54,893 nt of DNA from Oricola indica. GTDB taxonomy: Bacteria; Pseudomonadota; Alphaproteobacteria; Rhizobiales; Rhizobiaceae. Position numbers and translations under genes: made by a program. The stretch is taken from contig NZ_JAINFJ010000017.1 of NCBI RefSeq assembly GCF_019966595.1, positions 1 through 54,893 on the forward strand. Direction: 5' to 3'. This document shows positions 43,646 through 51,795 of this stretch, piece by piece; position 1 is the stretch's first letter, and each line of letters opens with the position of its first letter. Below the pieces are notes generated by a model. The model did no database searches. It worked only from the letters and a program-made list of their open reading frames with translations, and was not told where the DNA came from.

Positions 43646-43895
43646 GGTCAAGATCTTTCCGACCTCCAATATATAGAGTGCACCAGAGCCTTCCGAGAAC
43701 GGCAGCAAACACTAGGAAGAATCCGAGAAACTCGATCAGGCTGTAGCCCAGCGTTTCAAAGCCTTCCGGCTGCGTTGCGATAAGTATCGTCAGCCAGGCT
43801 GGTGCCAACAGCCACATTACAAAAGTTCTCTTACGCTCGACTGGGGATTTCGTACCAATAGTCCCTAACAATGATCTAACTCCACCCCCCGCCAA
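43646..43895 (-). pseudogene. Isoprenylcysteine methyltransferase-like (CzcN-type) gene, 3' truncated
   Basis: The first 80 residues read 'KSPVERKRTFVMWLLAPAWL', 'ETLGYSLIEFLGFFLVFAAV' and 'LGRLWCTLYIGGRK', the N-terminal helices and first motif of ICMT-family membrane methyltransferases. The catalytic half is replaced by the IS3 end at 43645. The possible TTG start at 43895 overlaps the SleB stop. ICMT-like CzcN proteins occur in zinc/cobalt/cadmium loci. Confidence 0.75.
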
Positions 43896-45051
43896 ATGTG
43901 CGTAAAAAAATATGAGAACCGATTTGGGTCATGCGCTCCATGGAGCGAGCCCAACGCGGGCTGACGTAGGTGGCGTAGTAATGGGTCGATGACGCCACCT
44001 CGGGTAAGAATATCTTCCCGCCCGTGACTGCCATGGCCACGTCCTTAGCTAGACGATACGCCCGTCGATCTGTAATGACATCCGGAATGCCGTCGCAGGC
44101 AAAGGAAAACTGGCATTTGTTGATCCAGCTGTCATTTTGATAAACTACGTCGCAGGCGCTTGCTGGATATGCAGGGTTGCGCACCCGATTGAGAATGACT
44201 TGCGCGACAGCGGCCTGCCCCCTCACCTCTTCGCCCCGAGCCTCGAAAAAAATTGCGGTGGCAAGGCACTTTTGCTCGGCTGTCGAGAAGACGGATTCCG
44301 GTAAAGGCTGCTTCATCCAATCGTGGTCACCTTCCATAGTGGGCGGAACGAAGCGACCGGCTGTCTCGTCGGTGCCGAGTAAAGCCGCGAAGGCATTGGA
44401 AGACGCATGGAATTCATCCTTTGGGGCGTAGGCCGTGGCCAGGATGTCGGCGCCATCGTTGTTGACCAGGTCGGCGAGCGCCGCCGGCACACCGGCCAGA
44501 CGGTCGTCTGCTGGGCTATGAAACGTAGACAGGCCCGCCACCATTTCGGGATCTGCCTGTTTTGAAAAGCCCCGCAGAAAGTATGACGCGTCGGTCCCCG
44601 ACGAAAGTAGCCGCGAAGCCAACGCCTGTTCTCCAACGGCGGTCTCCAGGTTTTTCCGATACGCTACGCTGACCAGACGTGGTTTCTTCGCTTCTTCAAC
44701 CACCCGCTGGGACGTGGAAGAAACCTCTCGATCCGCCCGCAAATTGACCCGTTGACCGCCGAGCACCAGATCCAGGTTTTCGTCATCGCCAGGAATAGCG
44801 GCACTGGGCAGCCGGAGATCCTTCACATGAGAGCAGGTGTCGGCCTGCTCGACATATACCGCCCAGCGATCCGGCATGGGAGCGATTCCCAACTCGGATT
44901 TGGTGCCCTGGATCCCCGTGGGCGATGCGAAGCCGAACACGAACCAACTTGCGCCGAGAATCGCGAGCACACGCCGATGGCCGTTCGATGATCGTCGCTC
45001 GAAAGCGGCTTTCGGTTTGGACCGCAATATCTCATTCTCCGGATGCCCCAC
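43876..45051 (-). CDS. Cell-wall hydrolase, SleB/Hydrolase_2 family
   Basis: 391 residues: one N-terminal hydrophobic segment ('VLAILGASWFVFGFASPTG'), a long linker with a 'FSKQADPEMVAGLSTFHSPA' block shared with the paralogue at 5609, and the SleB domain ('FFEARGEEVRGQAAVAQVIL', 'CQFSFACDGIPDVI', 'LRTFGGGWS') with catalytic Glu in EARGE. GTG start at 45051; no good ribosome site is seen. The linker similarity shows a true gene duplication rather than domain sharing. Confidence 0.9.
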   Translation of the reverse strand: MGHPENEILRSKPKAAFERRSSNGHRRVLAILGASWFVFGFASPTGIQGTKSELGIAPMPDRWAVYVEQADTCSHVKDLRLPSAAIPGDDENLDLVLGGQRVNLRADREVSSTSQRVVEEAKKPRLVSVAYRKNLETAVGEQALASRLLSSGTDASYFLRGFSKQADPEMVAGLSTFHSPADDRLAGVPAALADLVNNDGADILATAYAPKDEFHASSNAFAALLGTDETAGRFVPPTMEGDHDWMKQPLPESVFSTAEQKCLATAIFFEARGEEVRGQAAVAQVILNRVRNPAYPASACDVVYQNDSWINKCQFSFACDGIPDVITDRRAYRLAKDVAMAVTGGKIFLPEVASSTHYYATYVSPRWARSMERMTQIGSHIFLRTFGGGWS

Positions 45052-45143
45052 GCAGAAGGAGAATCGATTGTTAACCTTGATGTAAAGTTAACTCTACTGC
45101 GACTGCGCGTCGCAATGTCACGGCAGGCTTATCCAGGCTCCCA

Positions 45144-45174
45144 TTGAACCTCATGTCGCTTGAGCATTTATACC
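45144..45174 (+). promoter_or_regulatory. MerR-type promoter of ccdA-lnt
   Basis: -35 TTGAAC, a 19-base spacer CTCATGTCGCTTGAGCATT and -10 TATACC. Dyad CTCA-N8-TGAG. It is 56 bp before the ccdA start. Confidence 0.7.
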
Positions 45175-45229
45175 GACACACAAATGGGGTGAATCGGGGA
45201 TTGCAGTCGACAGAGGAAGGACGACAGCC

Positions 45230-45958
45230 TTGGCGATCGATGTCTCAGCCGTCGGACTTCTCACGGCCATTTTGGCGGGTGCCATATCATTCGTTTCACC
45301 ATGCGTTCTCCCGCTCGTGCCGGGCTATCTTTCGTTCGTATCCAGCGGCGTCGATCCTGCGTCCAAGCGGCTCGCCGATCGCATCAAGGTTGTCTGGTCA
45401 GCGCTATTTTTCATAGCCGGGTTCTCCACCGTCTTCGTGATGCTTGGGCTTGGCGCACAGGCGTTCGGCGGCATTCTCCTGCGGTATAGTGTCGAGGCAA
45501 ATCTCCTTGGTGGGGCGCTGCTCATCTGTTTCGGCCTTGTGATGACAGGACTGATCAAGATACCGGCGCTCCTTAGAGATTTCAGACTGCCGGGGCCGCA
45601 GACGATATCGGGCCCAGTCGGGGCCTATACGCTTGGACTTACATTCGCGTTTGGATGGACGCCGTGCATTGGCCCGGTGCTCGGCTCGATCCTTACCCTT
45701 GCGGCGGTATCTGCCGGAAGCGGTGCAGTTCTCCTCGCAGCCTATAGCGTCGGGCTAGGAATCCCCTTTTTGATAGTTGCGGTCGCCTTCAGCAGCGTCG
45801 CGGCCGGGTTCAAGCGCATGCGATATGCCGGCCATATCCTCAACGTGCTTGCCGGCGGCATCATGATCGCTATGGGAATATTGATGATGACAGGCCGTCT
45901 CTCGCTGATCGCATTCTGGCTGCTCGAGCGCTTTCCGGGCCTGGGCTACATCGGTTAG
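45230..45958 (+). CDS. ccdA: CcdA-type thiol-reductant transporter
   Basis: 242 residues, six helices, two conserved Cys in 'ISFVSPCVLPLVPGYLSFVS' and 'FGWTPCIGPVLGSILTLA'. CcdA moves reducing equivalents from cytoplasmic thioredoxin to periplasmic thiol proteins (cytochrome c maturation, ScsC/TlpA-type partners). TTG start with GAGGAAGG about 9 bases upstream. It is 4 bp before lnt. The neighbouring SCO, PCuAC and ScsC-like proteins are plausible electron acceptors. Confidence 0.93.
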   Translation: MAIDVSAVGLLTAILAGAISFVSPCVLPLVPGYLSFVSSGVDPASKRLADRIKVVWSALFFIAGFSTVFVMLGLGAQAFGGILLRYSVEANLLGGALLICFGLVMTGLIKIPALLRDFRLPGPQTISGPVGAYTLGLTFAFGWTPCIGPVLGSILTLAAVSAGSGAVLLAAYSVGLGIPFLIVAVAFSSVAAGFKRMRYAGHILNVLAGGIMIAMGILMMTGRLSLIAFWLLERFPGLGYIG

Positions 45959-45962
45959 CCCG

Positions 45963-47564
45963 GTGCGGCACCATCCACGACGAACTGGAACCGATCCGAT
46001 TTCGCGGATCAAGTGGCGCTATCGTTACTGCGTCACCATTGCAGTCACGATGGGCGGCCTGAGCGGTCTGGGGTTCGCACCCTATTTCGTCTTTCCTCTC
46101 GCATATTTGGGTCTTGCCGCGTTCGCCTTTCTGACACGCCACAGCCCAAGCGTCCTGGCTGCATTCGTCGCAGGATGGGCCTTCGGCCTGTGTCAATTCA
46201 TCGTTGGCCTGAGCTGGATCACCGAGAGCTTCGCGGTCGAAGCCGAACAATTTGGAATGCTGGCCTGGCCCGCGGTGACAGCTCTTTCGGCGTTGCTGGC
46301 TTTGTTTCCGGCATCCGCGGCTATGACTGCTCGCTATCTCGGCGGATCGGGACCAGGTACATTCTTTGTCCTCCCGGCCACGTGGTCCATCGCGGAGATG
46401 GCCCGCGGCGCCATACTGACGGGGTTCCCCTGGAATCTCATTGGATACGCATGGGGATTCAGCGATGAAGTTCTTCAGGCCATTTCGGTCACGGGCATCT
46501 ATGGCCTCGGGCTTCTGACAGTTCTCCTGGCGGTCTTGCCACTCCTGATCACCGAGAAGTGCAAGCTGGGCCGTCGGTCCGCGGCACTCCTTCTGATCCT
46601 GGTGCCAACGATCGCTTTCGCCGCTCTATGGACTGGCGGGGCGATGCGCCTGGCCGCGGCCGACATCGGGGAAAATGGACAACGCCTTCGGATCGTCCAG
46701 CCGAACATCCCGCAAAACCAGAAATGGGAGGCTGGCCAAGCGAACGCAATCCTCGACAAACTTCTGGCGCTCAGTACGTCCGGTGAAAGCGATCGGCCAC
46801 GCTACGTAGTCTGGCCCGAAACGGCGTATCCTGTCCTGTTTGAAGCTGGTCGCAACATCCATCCAGCCCTCACCGCCAGCGTACCGACCGGGGGCCTGCT
46901 TCTCTTCGGGGCGGTCAGGGAAGCTCCTGCGCGTCGCGCTGATGATCCTGCCCTGCTGAACAGCGTTCTCGCACTCGATGAGATGGGGGGCGTCGTTGCA
47001 GCCTACGACAAGAGGCGATTGGTGCCCTTCGGTGAATTCACCCCTTTCAAGAGGGTTCTCGGCGCCATGAAAATGACTGTCGGCGATATCGACTACATTC
47101 CGGGTGAGAGCAGCGCACCGATCCAGCTTGTCGGATTGCCCGCCGCGAGGGTCTTGATCTGCTATGAGGCAATATTTCCACGTTCGGGCGACGACCGAGC
47201 AGGGTGGATCCTGAACATCACGAATGACGCGTGGTTTGGCATGTCCGCGGGACCCTACCAGCATTTCCTTGCCGCGCGAGCGAGGACGCTTGAGGCGGGT
47301 CTGCCGCTCATCCGGGTGGCCAACAGCGGTGTCAGCGCGATCGTCGACAGCTATGGTCGGGTGAGGGAGATGCTTCCCCTGAACGTCAGCGGGGTTATTA
47401 ATGGTCCATTACCCGCACCAGCGCCTACTGAGACACTATTCCGCCGCGCCGGAAACATTCCGGTCGTAGTGTCCATAGCGCTGCTCATTGCCGTTGGCGC
47501 GGTCACCCGACGACGATCACGGCAAACCGCAGGAGTTGCTGTGGCCCCTAGTGAACGGAGCTGA
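45963..47564 (+). CDS. lnt: Apolipoprotein N-acyltransferase
   Basis: 533 residues, N-terminal helices then a nitrilase-type domain. The catalytic triad is visible: Glu in 'VVWPETAYPVLF', Lys in 'YDKRRLVPFGEFTPF', Cys in 'VLICYEAIFPRSGDDR'. 'NITNDAWFGMSAGPYQH' is also conserved. Lnt adds the third acyl chain to lipoproteins. GTG start at 45963, 4 bp after ccdA. As an accessory copy it is unusual; it could process the lipoprotein transpeptidases and other imported lipoproteins. Confidence 0.95.
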   Translation: MRHHPRRTGTDPISRIKWRYRYCVTIAVTMGGLSGLGFAPYFVFPLAYLGLAAFAFLTRHSPSVLAAFVAGWAFGLCQFIVGLSWITESFAVEAEQFGMLAWPAVTALSALLALFPASAAMTARYLGGSGPGTFFVLPATWSIAEMARGAILTGFPWNLIGYAWGFSDEVLQAISVTGIYGLGLLTVLLAVLPLLITEKCKLGRRSAALLLILVPTIAFAALWTGGAMRLAAADIGENGQRLRIVQPNIPQNQKWEAGQANAILDKLLALSTSGESDRPRYVVWPETAYPVLFEAGRNIHPALTASVPTGGLLLFGAVREAPARRADDPALLNSVLALDEMGGVVAAYDKRRLVPFGEFTPFKRVLGAMKMTVGDIDYIPGESSAPIQLVGLPAARVLICYEAIFPRSGDDRAGWILNITNDAWFGMSAGPYQHFLAARARTLEAGLPLIRVANSGVSAIVDSYGRVREMLPLNVSGVINGPLPAPAPTETLFRRAGNIPVVVSIALLIAVGAVTRRRSRQTAGVAVAPSERS

Positions 47565-48150
47565 CCAGCGGCGTGTCCCCGTCTCGTATCGAAACCCATC
47601 GACCGGTATGATCGATCGCTTGTCGCTTCAGGTAGGTGTATCCGGTTTCATCCCAGTTCAAAACCGTGTCAGTGAGATTGTCGAGAACAATGTCTCCCCC
47701 GTCGGTTCGAACGGTCAGCACCGCATGCCCATCGCCGTTCGGGCGTCGCAGCACAGTCAGGAGCAGGTTGGATGCTGAGATGCCGTCTTCCATCAGGACG
47801 CGGCGCTTCGCTAGCGCATAGTCCTCGCAGTCCCCCGCATCTACGGGATAGGTCCAGTATTCTTCCTTGCCATACAGCTCGAGGTCGCTTTTCGGCTTAA
47901 TGGCCTGATTCATGGTGACCGTGAGCTTCTTCAGACGCCCGAGGAGCTCCGTCGACATCTTCAGCGGCGTCACGTCGCGGGTGCGAATTGAGCATTCTGA
48001 AGCGTTGCGCTTGCAGAACTCATAGTGTCCGATCGGTTGCGATGTGAGGCTTCCTGTCATCATCGCGGACGGGTGGGCCCATGCACTGCCGGCGCTAAAC
48101 GTCCAAGCGGCCACCGCACATAAAGCAGCGATCGACTTTCGAGTGGTCAC
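47548..48150 (-). CDS. BTLCP/LapG-type periplasmic cysteine protease
   Basis: 200 residues, GTG start, signal peptide to 'GSAWAH', then 'TSQPIGHYEFCKRNASECSI', catalytic Cys 'DAGDCEDYALAKRR', His 'GDGHAVLTVRTDGGD' and Asp 'IVLDN'. This is the closest relative of the broken gene at 6935. Convergent with lnt, overlapping its last 17 bp. Confidence 0.9.
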   Translation of the reverse strand: MTTRKSIAALCAVAAWTFSAGSAWAHPSAMMTGSLTSQPIGHYEFCKRNASECSIRTRDVTPLKMSTELLGRLKKLTVTMNQAIKPKSDLELYGKEEYWTYPVDAGDCEDYALAKRRVLMEDGISASNLLLTVLRRPNGDGHAVLTVRTDGGDIVLDNLTDTVLNWDETGYTYLKRQAIDHTGRWVSIRDGDTPLVSSVH

Positions 48151-48292
48151 TCCCCGATCCCCCGTCCGATTTTAACCGATATTACCGAACCCTTAACGGC
48201 TCGTGCGGCCCGCGTCCATTATGGGCGGGCCACGACTTCGTGAAGTGTCGATCCATGCCCCTAGCTTTCCACAGGAAGCTGCCGGCCGGAAA

Positions 48293-48323
48293 TTGAAGCT
48301 CAAGCAGCTAGAGCGACGAAGCT
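48293..48323 (+). promoter_or_regulatory. MerR-type promoter of lspA
   Basis: -35 TTGAAG, a 19-base spacer CTCAAGCAGCTAGAGCGAC and a poor -10 (GAAGCT). The dyad GCTC-AAGCAGCTA-GAGC is symmetrical apart from central A/T bases and contains the same AGCAGCTAGAG core as the site at 3205. It is 29 bp before lspA. Confidence 0.68.
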
Positions 48324-48352
48324 CTCATTCCCTAACGTGACGGAGGATGACC

Positions 48353-48850
48353 GTGAAGCGATCCGCAAATTCAACTCGAGTGCTCCTCGGTCTCGCTTGC
48401 GTGGCGTTCGCGTTCTCGATCGATCAACTGTCCAAGCTTGCAGTCGTCGAGATTATCATGCAACCGCCAAGAGATATTTATATAACTGCATTTCTCAATA
48501 TTGTGCTTTCTTACAATACGGGGATCAGCTTCGGAATCCTGTCCGGTTATTTTTCCAGCTCTCCCTCTTCGCTGTCATTCCTGACATCGCTCGTAGTCGG
48601 GTTTCTATTTGTTTGGATGCTTTATGCAAAGACCAACGGCCATACCATGGCGCTGGGACTAATAACGGGAGGTGCGAGCGGGAATATCTACGACCGAATG
48701 CGGCAAGGCGCTGTTACTGATTTCATCGATCTTCATTTAGGTGCCTGGCATTGGCCGACATTCAATACTGCTGATATCGCGATTGTCGTTGGAGCGGCAA
48801 TTTTGATTGCTGATTCTTTCCGCTCCGCACCCGGGCGACCTGCGGGATGA
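48353..48850 (+). CDS. lspA: Lipoprotein signal peptidase (signal peptidase II)
   Basis: 165 residues, four helices. Motifs: 'SIDQLSKLAVVE', 'LSYNTGISFGIL', 'GGASGNIYDRMRQGAVTDF' and 'FNTADIAIVVGA', with the catalytic Asp pair in NIYDR and NTADI. GTG at 48353 is preferred because GGAGG (48342-48346) lies 6 bases before it. The ATG at 48347 directly abuts that GGAGG. LspA-type genes occur in lead/cadmium/zinc resistance units (PbrC in the pbr operon), which fits the MerR-type promoter here. Confidence 0.94.
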   Translation: MKRSANSTRVLLGLACVAFAFSIDQLSKLAVVEIIMQPPRDIYITAFLNIVLSYNTGISFGILSGYFSSSPSSLSFLTSLVVGFLFVWMLYAKTNGHTMALGLITGGASGNIYDRMRQGAVTDFIDLHLGAWHWPTFNTADIAIVVGAAILIADSFRSAPGRPAG

Positions 48851-48942
48851 GGCTGTTGCGCACTACGATTGGGGTCGAACGCTTGTGCGACAGCTCACGC
48901 CGCCCTGATGGTCAGTGATGAGATGCAAACCTGAATCCAAAG

Positions 48943-49749
48943 TCAGTGCGCTATGAACCAGCAGATTTCGTTGCTCTTCAGCATTTCTGTGGTTACGCCC
49001 CCAAAGACGCGTTCGGCGAGTGAGTTGCGTCCGAAAACGCCAGTCACAATCAGGTCGGATCCCTCCCTACCGGCCTGATCAAGCAAGCTTGAGCACGCGT
49101 CTCCTGCGGTGTTGGAAACGTGCAAATATTGCGCCTTTGCGCCATGGGAACGCAGGTGCGTCGCAACAGCATCGAGCCGTTCGCTCGAAACCTCATCGCC
49201 GACCCCGACGACGGAAACACTTTCGGCGCGGACAAGCAGAGGGAGGGCATCATGAGCCGCGCGTCGGGCTTGCGCGGTGTCCTTCCAAGCGACCAGAATG
49301 CGGGGGAAGCGAGCGTTCGCAACCGAGCGCCCCAGGCGCAGCACGGGCACGCCGGAACCAAGGGCGACGTGAGCCGGGTTCGGCAACACGCTTTCGTCTT
49401 CATCGGATGAATCCGTGATCAGTAAGTCTGCGGTCAGGAGGTGCGCTTTCATTGCAGCGGTAGGTTCGCCAATTCCCGAACACCAGTGGACCTGCTCAGA
49501 TTCGGCGCCTAACACCTTGTCGACGATGTTCCGACTGGTTACCAACATGCGTTCCATCAATCTGGTCTGCTCTTCGGCCTAGAATACGTTCGGAGCCAAG
49601 ACATCCTTCATCGACGTTTTCGGCCATGCGTAGGAAGCGACGAAAACTCTGGCGTCGAATGCCTTGGCCATCTCGCGTACGAATTTGAGTGTCCTGGTTA
49701 GGTTGCTCCGCGGACATGCATCGACAACGATTTCGCGGAAGTCCGTCAC
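48943..49749 (-). pseudogene. Tandem universal-stress-protein gene with an internal TAG
   Basis: The frame starts at GTG 49749 with AGGAG 8 bases upstream: 'TDFREIVVDACPRS', 'VREMAKAFDARVFVASYAWP' and 'KDVLAPNVF', then TAG at 49579-49581, then 'AEEQTRLMERMLVTS' in the same frame to 48943. The C-terminal Usp domain is complete ('SDLIVTGVFGRNSLAERVFG' and 'GVTTEMLKSNEICWFIAH'). Internal restart at 49560 could still make the second domain. The gene follows cytochrome b by 34 bp and is probably co-transcribed. Confidence 0.85.
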
Positions 49750-49783
49750 GGTAGAGCTCCTATGGCCTGTTCACCAAACATGC

Positions 49784-51088
49784 TCATTGGTCTGCTGGCT
49801 TGCGTTCCCCACCCTGTCTAGAAGCGCCGCCAGGTTTCCGCGCAGTTGCGGACAGCACCGCTTCGGTGATCGAGTTGGGCAACCTTCGAGGTGTCTCGAT
49901 TAACCCCAGCACCGGCATCGCCACCAAAAAAAAGCCGAAATAGATGCCCGTCGATAGCTGCATCAACACGACATATATGCCATCTGCCGGTTTGGCTCCG
50001 AGCCATCCCAAAAAAAGGGCATTCGCAGCAAACATCCACAGAGATACCTTATACCATGGGCGATACACTGCGGATCGAACTTTCGATGTGTCAAGCCATG
50101 GCACGAAGAAGAGCACCGCGATTGCTCCAAACATTGCCAGGACACCCCCCAGCTTAGAGTCGATCGGTCCGATGTTGAACGTCACGGCGCGGAGGATCGC
50201 ATAGAATGGAAGAAAGTACCATTCCGGGACGATCTTCGCCGGCGTCTTGAGAGAGTCGGCCTCAACGTAGTTGTCTGGGTGCCCTAAGTAGTTTGGTATG
50301 TAAAAGACGAAATACGCGAACACTATTAGAAACACTATGGCTCCAAATGCATCCTTCACGGTTGCGTATGGCGTAAATGGCAGGGTATCTGTCTCGTGCT
50401 TGACTTCGATGCCTGTCGGATTGGTTTGACCCGTAACGTGCAACGCCCAGACATGGAGCACCACAACACCTGCAATCATGAACGGAAGCAGATAATGCAG
50501 TGCGAAAAATCGGTTCAGTGTGGGATTATCGACAGCGAAACCGCCGAGAAGCAGTTGCTGTATCCACTCTCCCACAAGGGGTATCGCCGTGAAGAAGCCG
50601 GTGATGACGGTAGCGCCCCAGAAACTCATCTGGCCCCACGGAAGCACGTACCCCATGAACGCCGCCGCCATCATCAGCAGGTATATGATGCAGCCCAATA
50701 TCCAGAGAAGCTCGCGAGGTGCTTTGTATGACCCGTAGTATAGCCCTCGGAATATGTGGATGTAGACTGCGATAAAGAAGAACGATGCGCCATTTGAATG
50801 GAGATACCGGAGCAGCCACCCCGAATTGACGTCGCGCATGATATTCTCAACGGAGTTGAATGCGGTCGCCGTGTTCGCGCTGTAGTGCATGGCGAGGACA
50901 ACACCCGTGAGGATCTGAAGGCCGAGCATCAGAGTCAGTATACCACCAAGCGTGTAAAGATAATTGAGATTGCGAGGGACTGGATAGGAGATAAAGGAGC
51001 CGTGGATCAACCGGGGAAGCGGCATTCGCGCATCGATCCATCGCCCAAGCCCTGTTTTAGGGATATACACTGATGGCGCTCGCGGCAT
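49784..51088 (-). CDS. petB: Cytochrome b of the bc1 complex, orphan
   Basis: 434 residues, eight helices. '[20 protein letters not shown]' and '[20 protein letters not shown]' carry the first pair of haem His; '[20 protein letters not shown]' carries the second. '[19 protein letters not shown]' contains the PEWY motif of the quinol site. It looks functional, but no Rieske or cytochrome c1 gene is present, so it must use chromosomal partners or serve another complex. Start ATG 51088 gives '[20 protein letters not shown]' in frame. An ATG at 51119 has a strong GGAGG but opens only a 20-codon frame. Confidence 0.93.
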   Translation of the reverse strand: MPRAPSVYIPKTGLGRWIDARMPLPRLIHGSFISYPVPRNLNYLYTLGGILTLMLGLQILTGVVLAMHYSANTATAFNSVENIMRDVNSGWLLRYLHSNGASFFFIAVYIHIFRGLYYGSYKAPRELLWILGCIIYLLMMAAAFMGYVLPWGQMSFWGATVITGFFTAIPLVGEWIQQLLLGGFAVDNPTLNRFFALHYLLPFMIAGVVVLHVWALHVTGQTNPTGIEVKHETDTLPFTPYATVKDAFGAIVFLIVFAYFVFYIPNYLGHPDNYVEADSLKTPAKIVPEWYFLPFYAILRAVTFNIGPIDSKLGGVLAMFGAIAVLFFVPWLDTSKVRSAVYRPWYKVSLWMFAANALFLGWLGAKPADGIYVVLMQLSTGIYFGFFLVAMPVLGLIETPRRLPNSITEAVLSATARKPGGASRQGGERKPADQ

Positions 51089-51127
51089 CTACTTCGCTCT
51101 CGGCTGTCGATTGAATCATAGTGCTCC

Positions 51128-51158
51128 TCCATAACATCTCAGGTTGATTGAGGTTCAA
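51128..51158 (-). promoter_or_regulatory. MerR-type promoter of the cytochrome b gene
   Basis: Minus strand: -35 TTGAAC, a 19-base spacer CTCAATCAACCTGAGATGT and -10 TATGGA. Dyad CTCA-N7-TGAG. Transcription would begin near 51120, so the GGAGG just upstream of ATG 51119 would lie in the promoter and not in the mRNA. Confidence 0.65.
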
Positions 51159-51351
51159 CCTCGGTTGCCGCCGTTTACATGCGACAAAATGGCTGCCTGA
51201 TGACAGATATCCGGGAGTCGCAGTATCGCGCGACCGCAACTATCAAAGGAACCTAGCCGGATTACTAGCGCGGCAGATCGCTAGGCCACACACTCATGAA
51301 CGGGTAGCGATGCGCGGCGAAGAGTGATCCAAGCTTCGAGAGGAGTTAGCG

Positions 51352-51540
51352 ATGTCTCAATGCCGCTACGAGCTGACCAATTTCGAATGGTCGATCATTG
51401 AACCGTTGCTTCCAGACAATCCCCGTGGCCGCGGGTCGATGATCGTAAAATGCTGAACGGCATTTACTGGCGGTTGCGGACAGGCTCGCCCTTGGCCGAT
51501 ATCCCCGAGCGCTGCAATCCGCCTATGGATCGGAAATGAT
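51352..51540 (+). mobile_element. IS5-family transposase N-terminal fragment
   Basis: 'MSQCRYELTNFEWSIIEPLL' and 'PDNPRGRG', then a frameshift and 'DDRKMLNGIYWRLRTGSP' with 'LADIPERC', the opening of an IS5-family (IS427-like) transposase. The sequence ends abruptly after this. 51160-51351 holds no gene. Confidence 0.8.
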
Positions 51541-51593
51541 GAGTCTGCGTCATGGACAAATGGGGCGATTCCGAGGTTTTTCCCCGGTAGCTA

Positions 51594-51624
51594 TTGACCC
51601 TCTAGGAGCCTCAGGTTTCAGATT
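51594..51624 (+). promoter_or_regulatory. MerR-type promoter candidate before a small ORF
   Basis: -35 TTGACC, a 19-base spacer CTCTAGGAGCCTCAGGTTT and a weak -10 (CAGATT). The left half CCCTCTAG equals that of the ATPase promoter. 31 bp further is a good ribosome site and a 46-codon frame. Confidence 0.5.
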
Positions 51625-51654
51625 GGGCACCATCGTCGTGCAGAGGAATTATTG

Positions 51655-51795
51655 ATGGGTATGGCTAGCATTCTTGAGTTCAGGATCAAGGGAAGAAATA
51701 ACGCCCTTTGCGCCGGTACAATCAAGAGGGTGTTGCGGATGCTGCGCAGCGTTGAGCGAGTAAAGGGCTCCTTAGTGGACAACACCGCTCACTGA
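51655..51795 (+). CDS. Possible small basic protein, 46 residues
   Basis: AGAGGAA stands about 8 bases before ATG 51655. The product begins 'MGMASILEFRIKGRNNALC', like the opening of short rhizobial proteins of unknown function, and ends in a basic helix ('IKRVLRMLRSVERVKGSL'). No domain. It is listed because it follows a candidate metal promoter and may be a truncated gene. Confidence 0.35.
   Translation: MGMASILEFRIKGRNNALCAGTIKRVLRMLRSVERVKGSLVDNTAH

Noticed and set aside
51057-51119. Frameshift at the 5' end of cytochrome b
   Set aside because: The alternative frame also ends in 'SVYP' and has a strong GGAGG, but the frame from 51088 reads 'SVYIPKTG', which matches normal cytochrome b N-termini without any indel.
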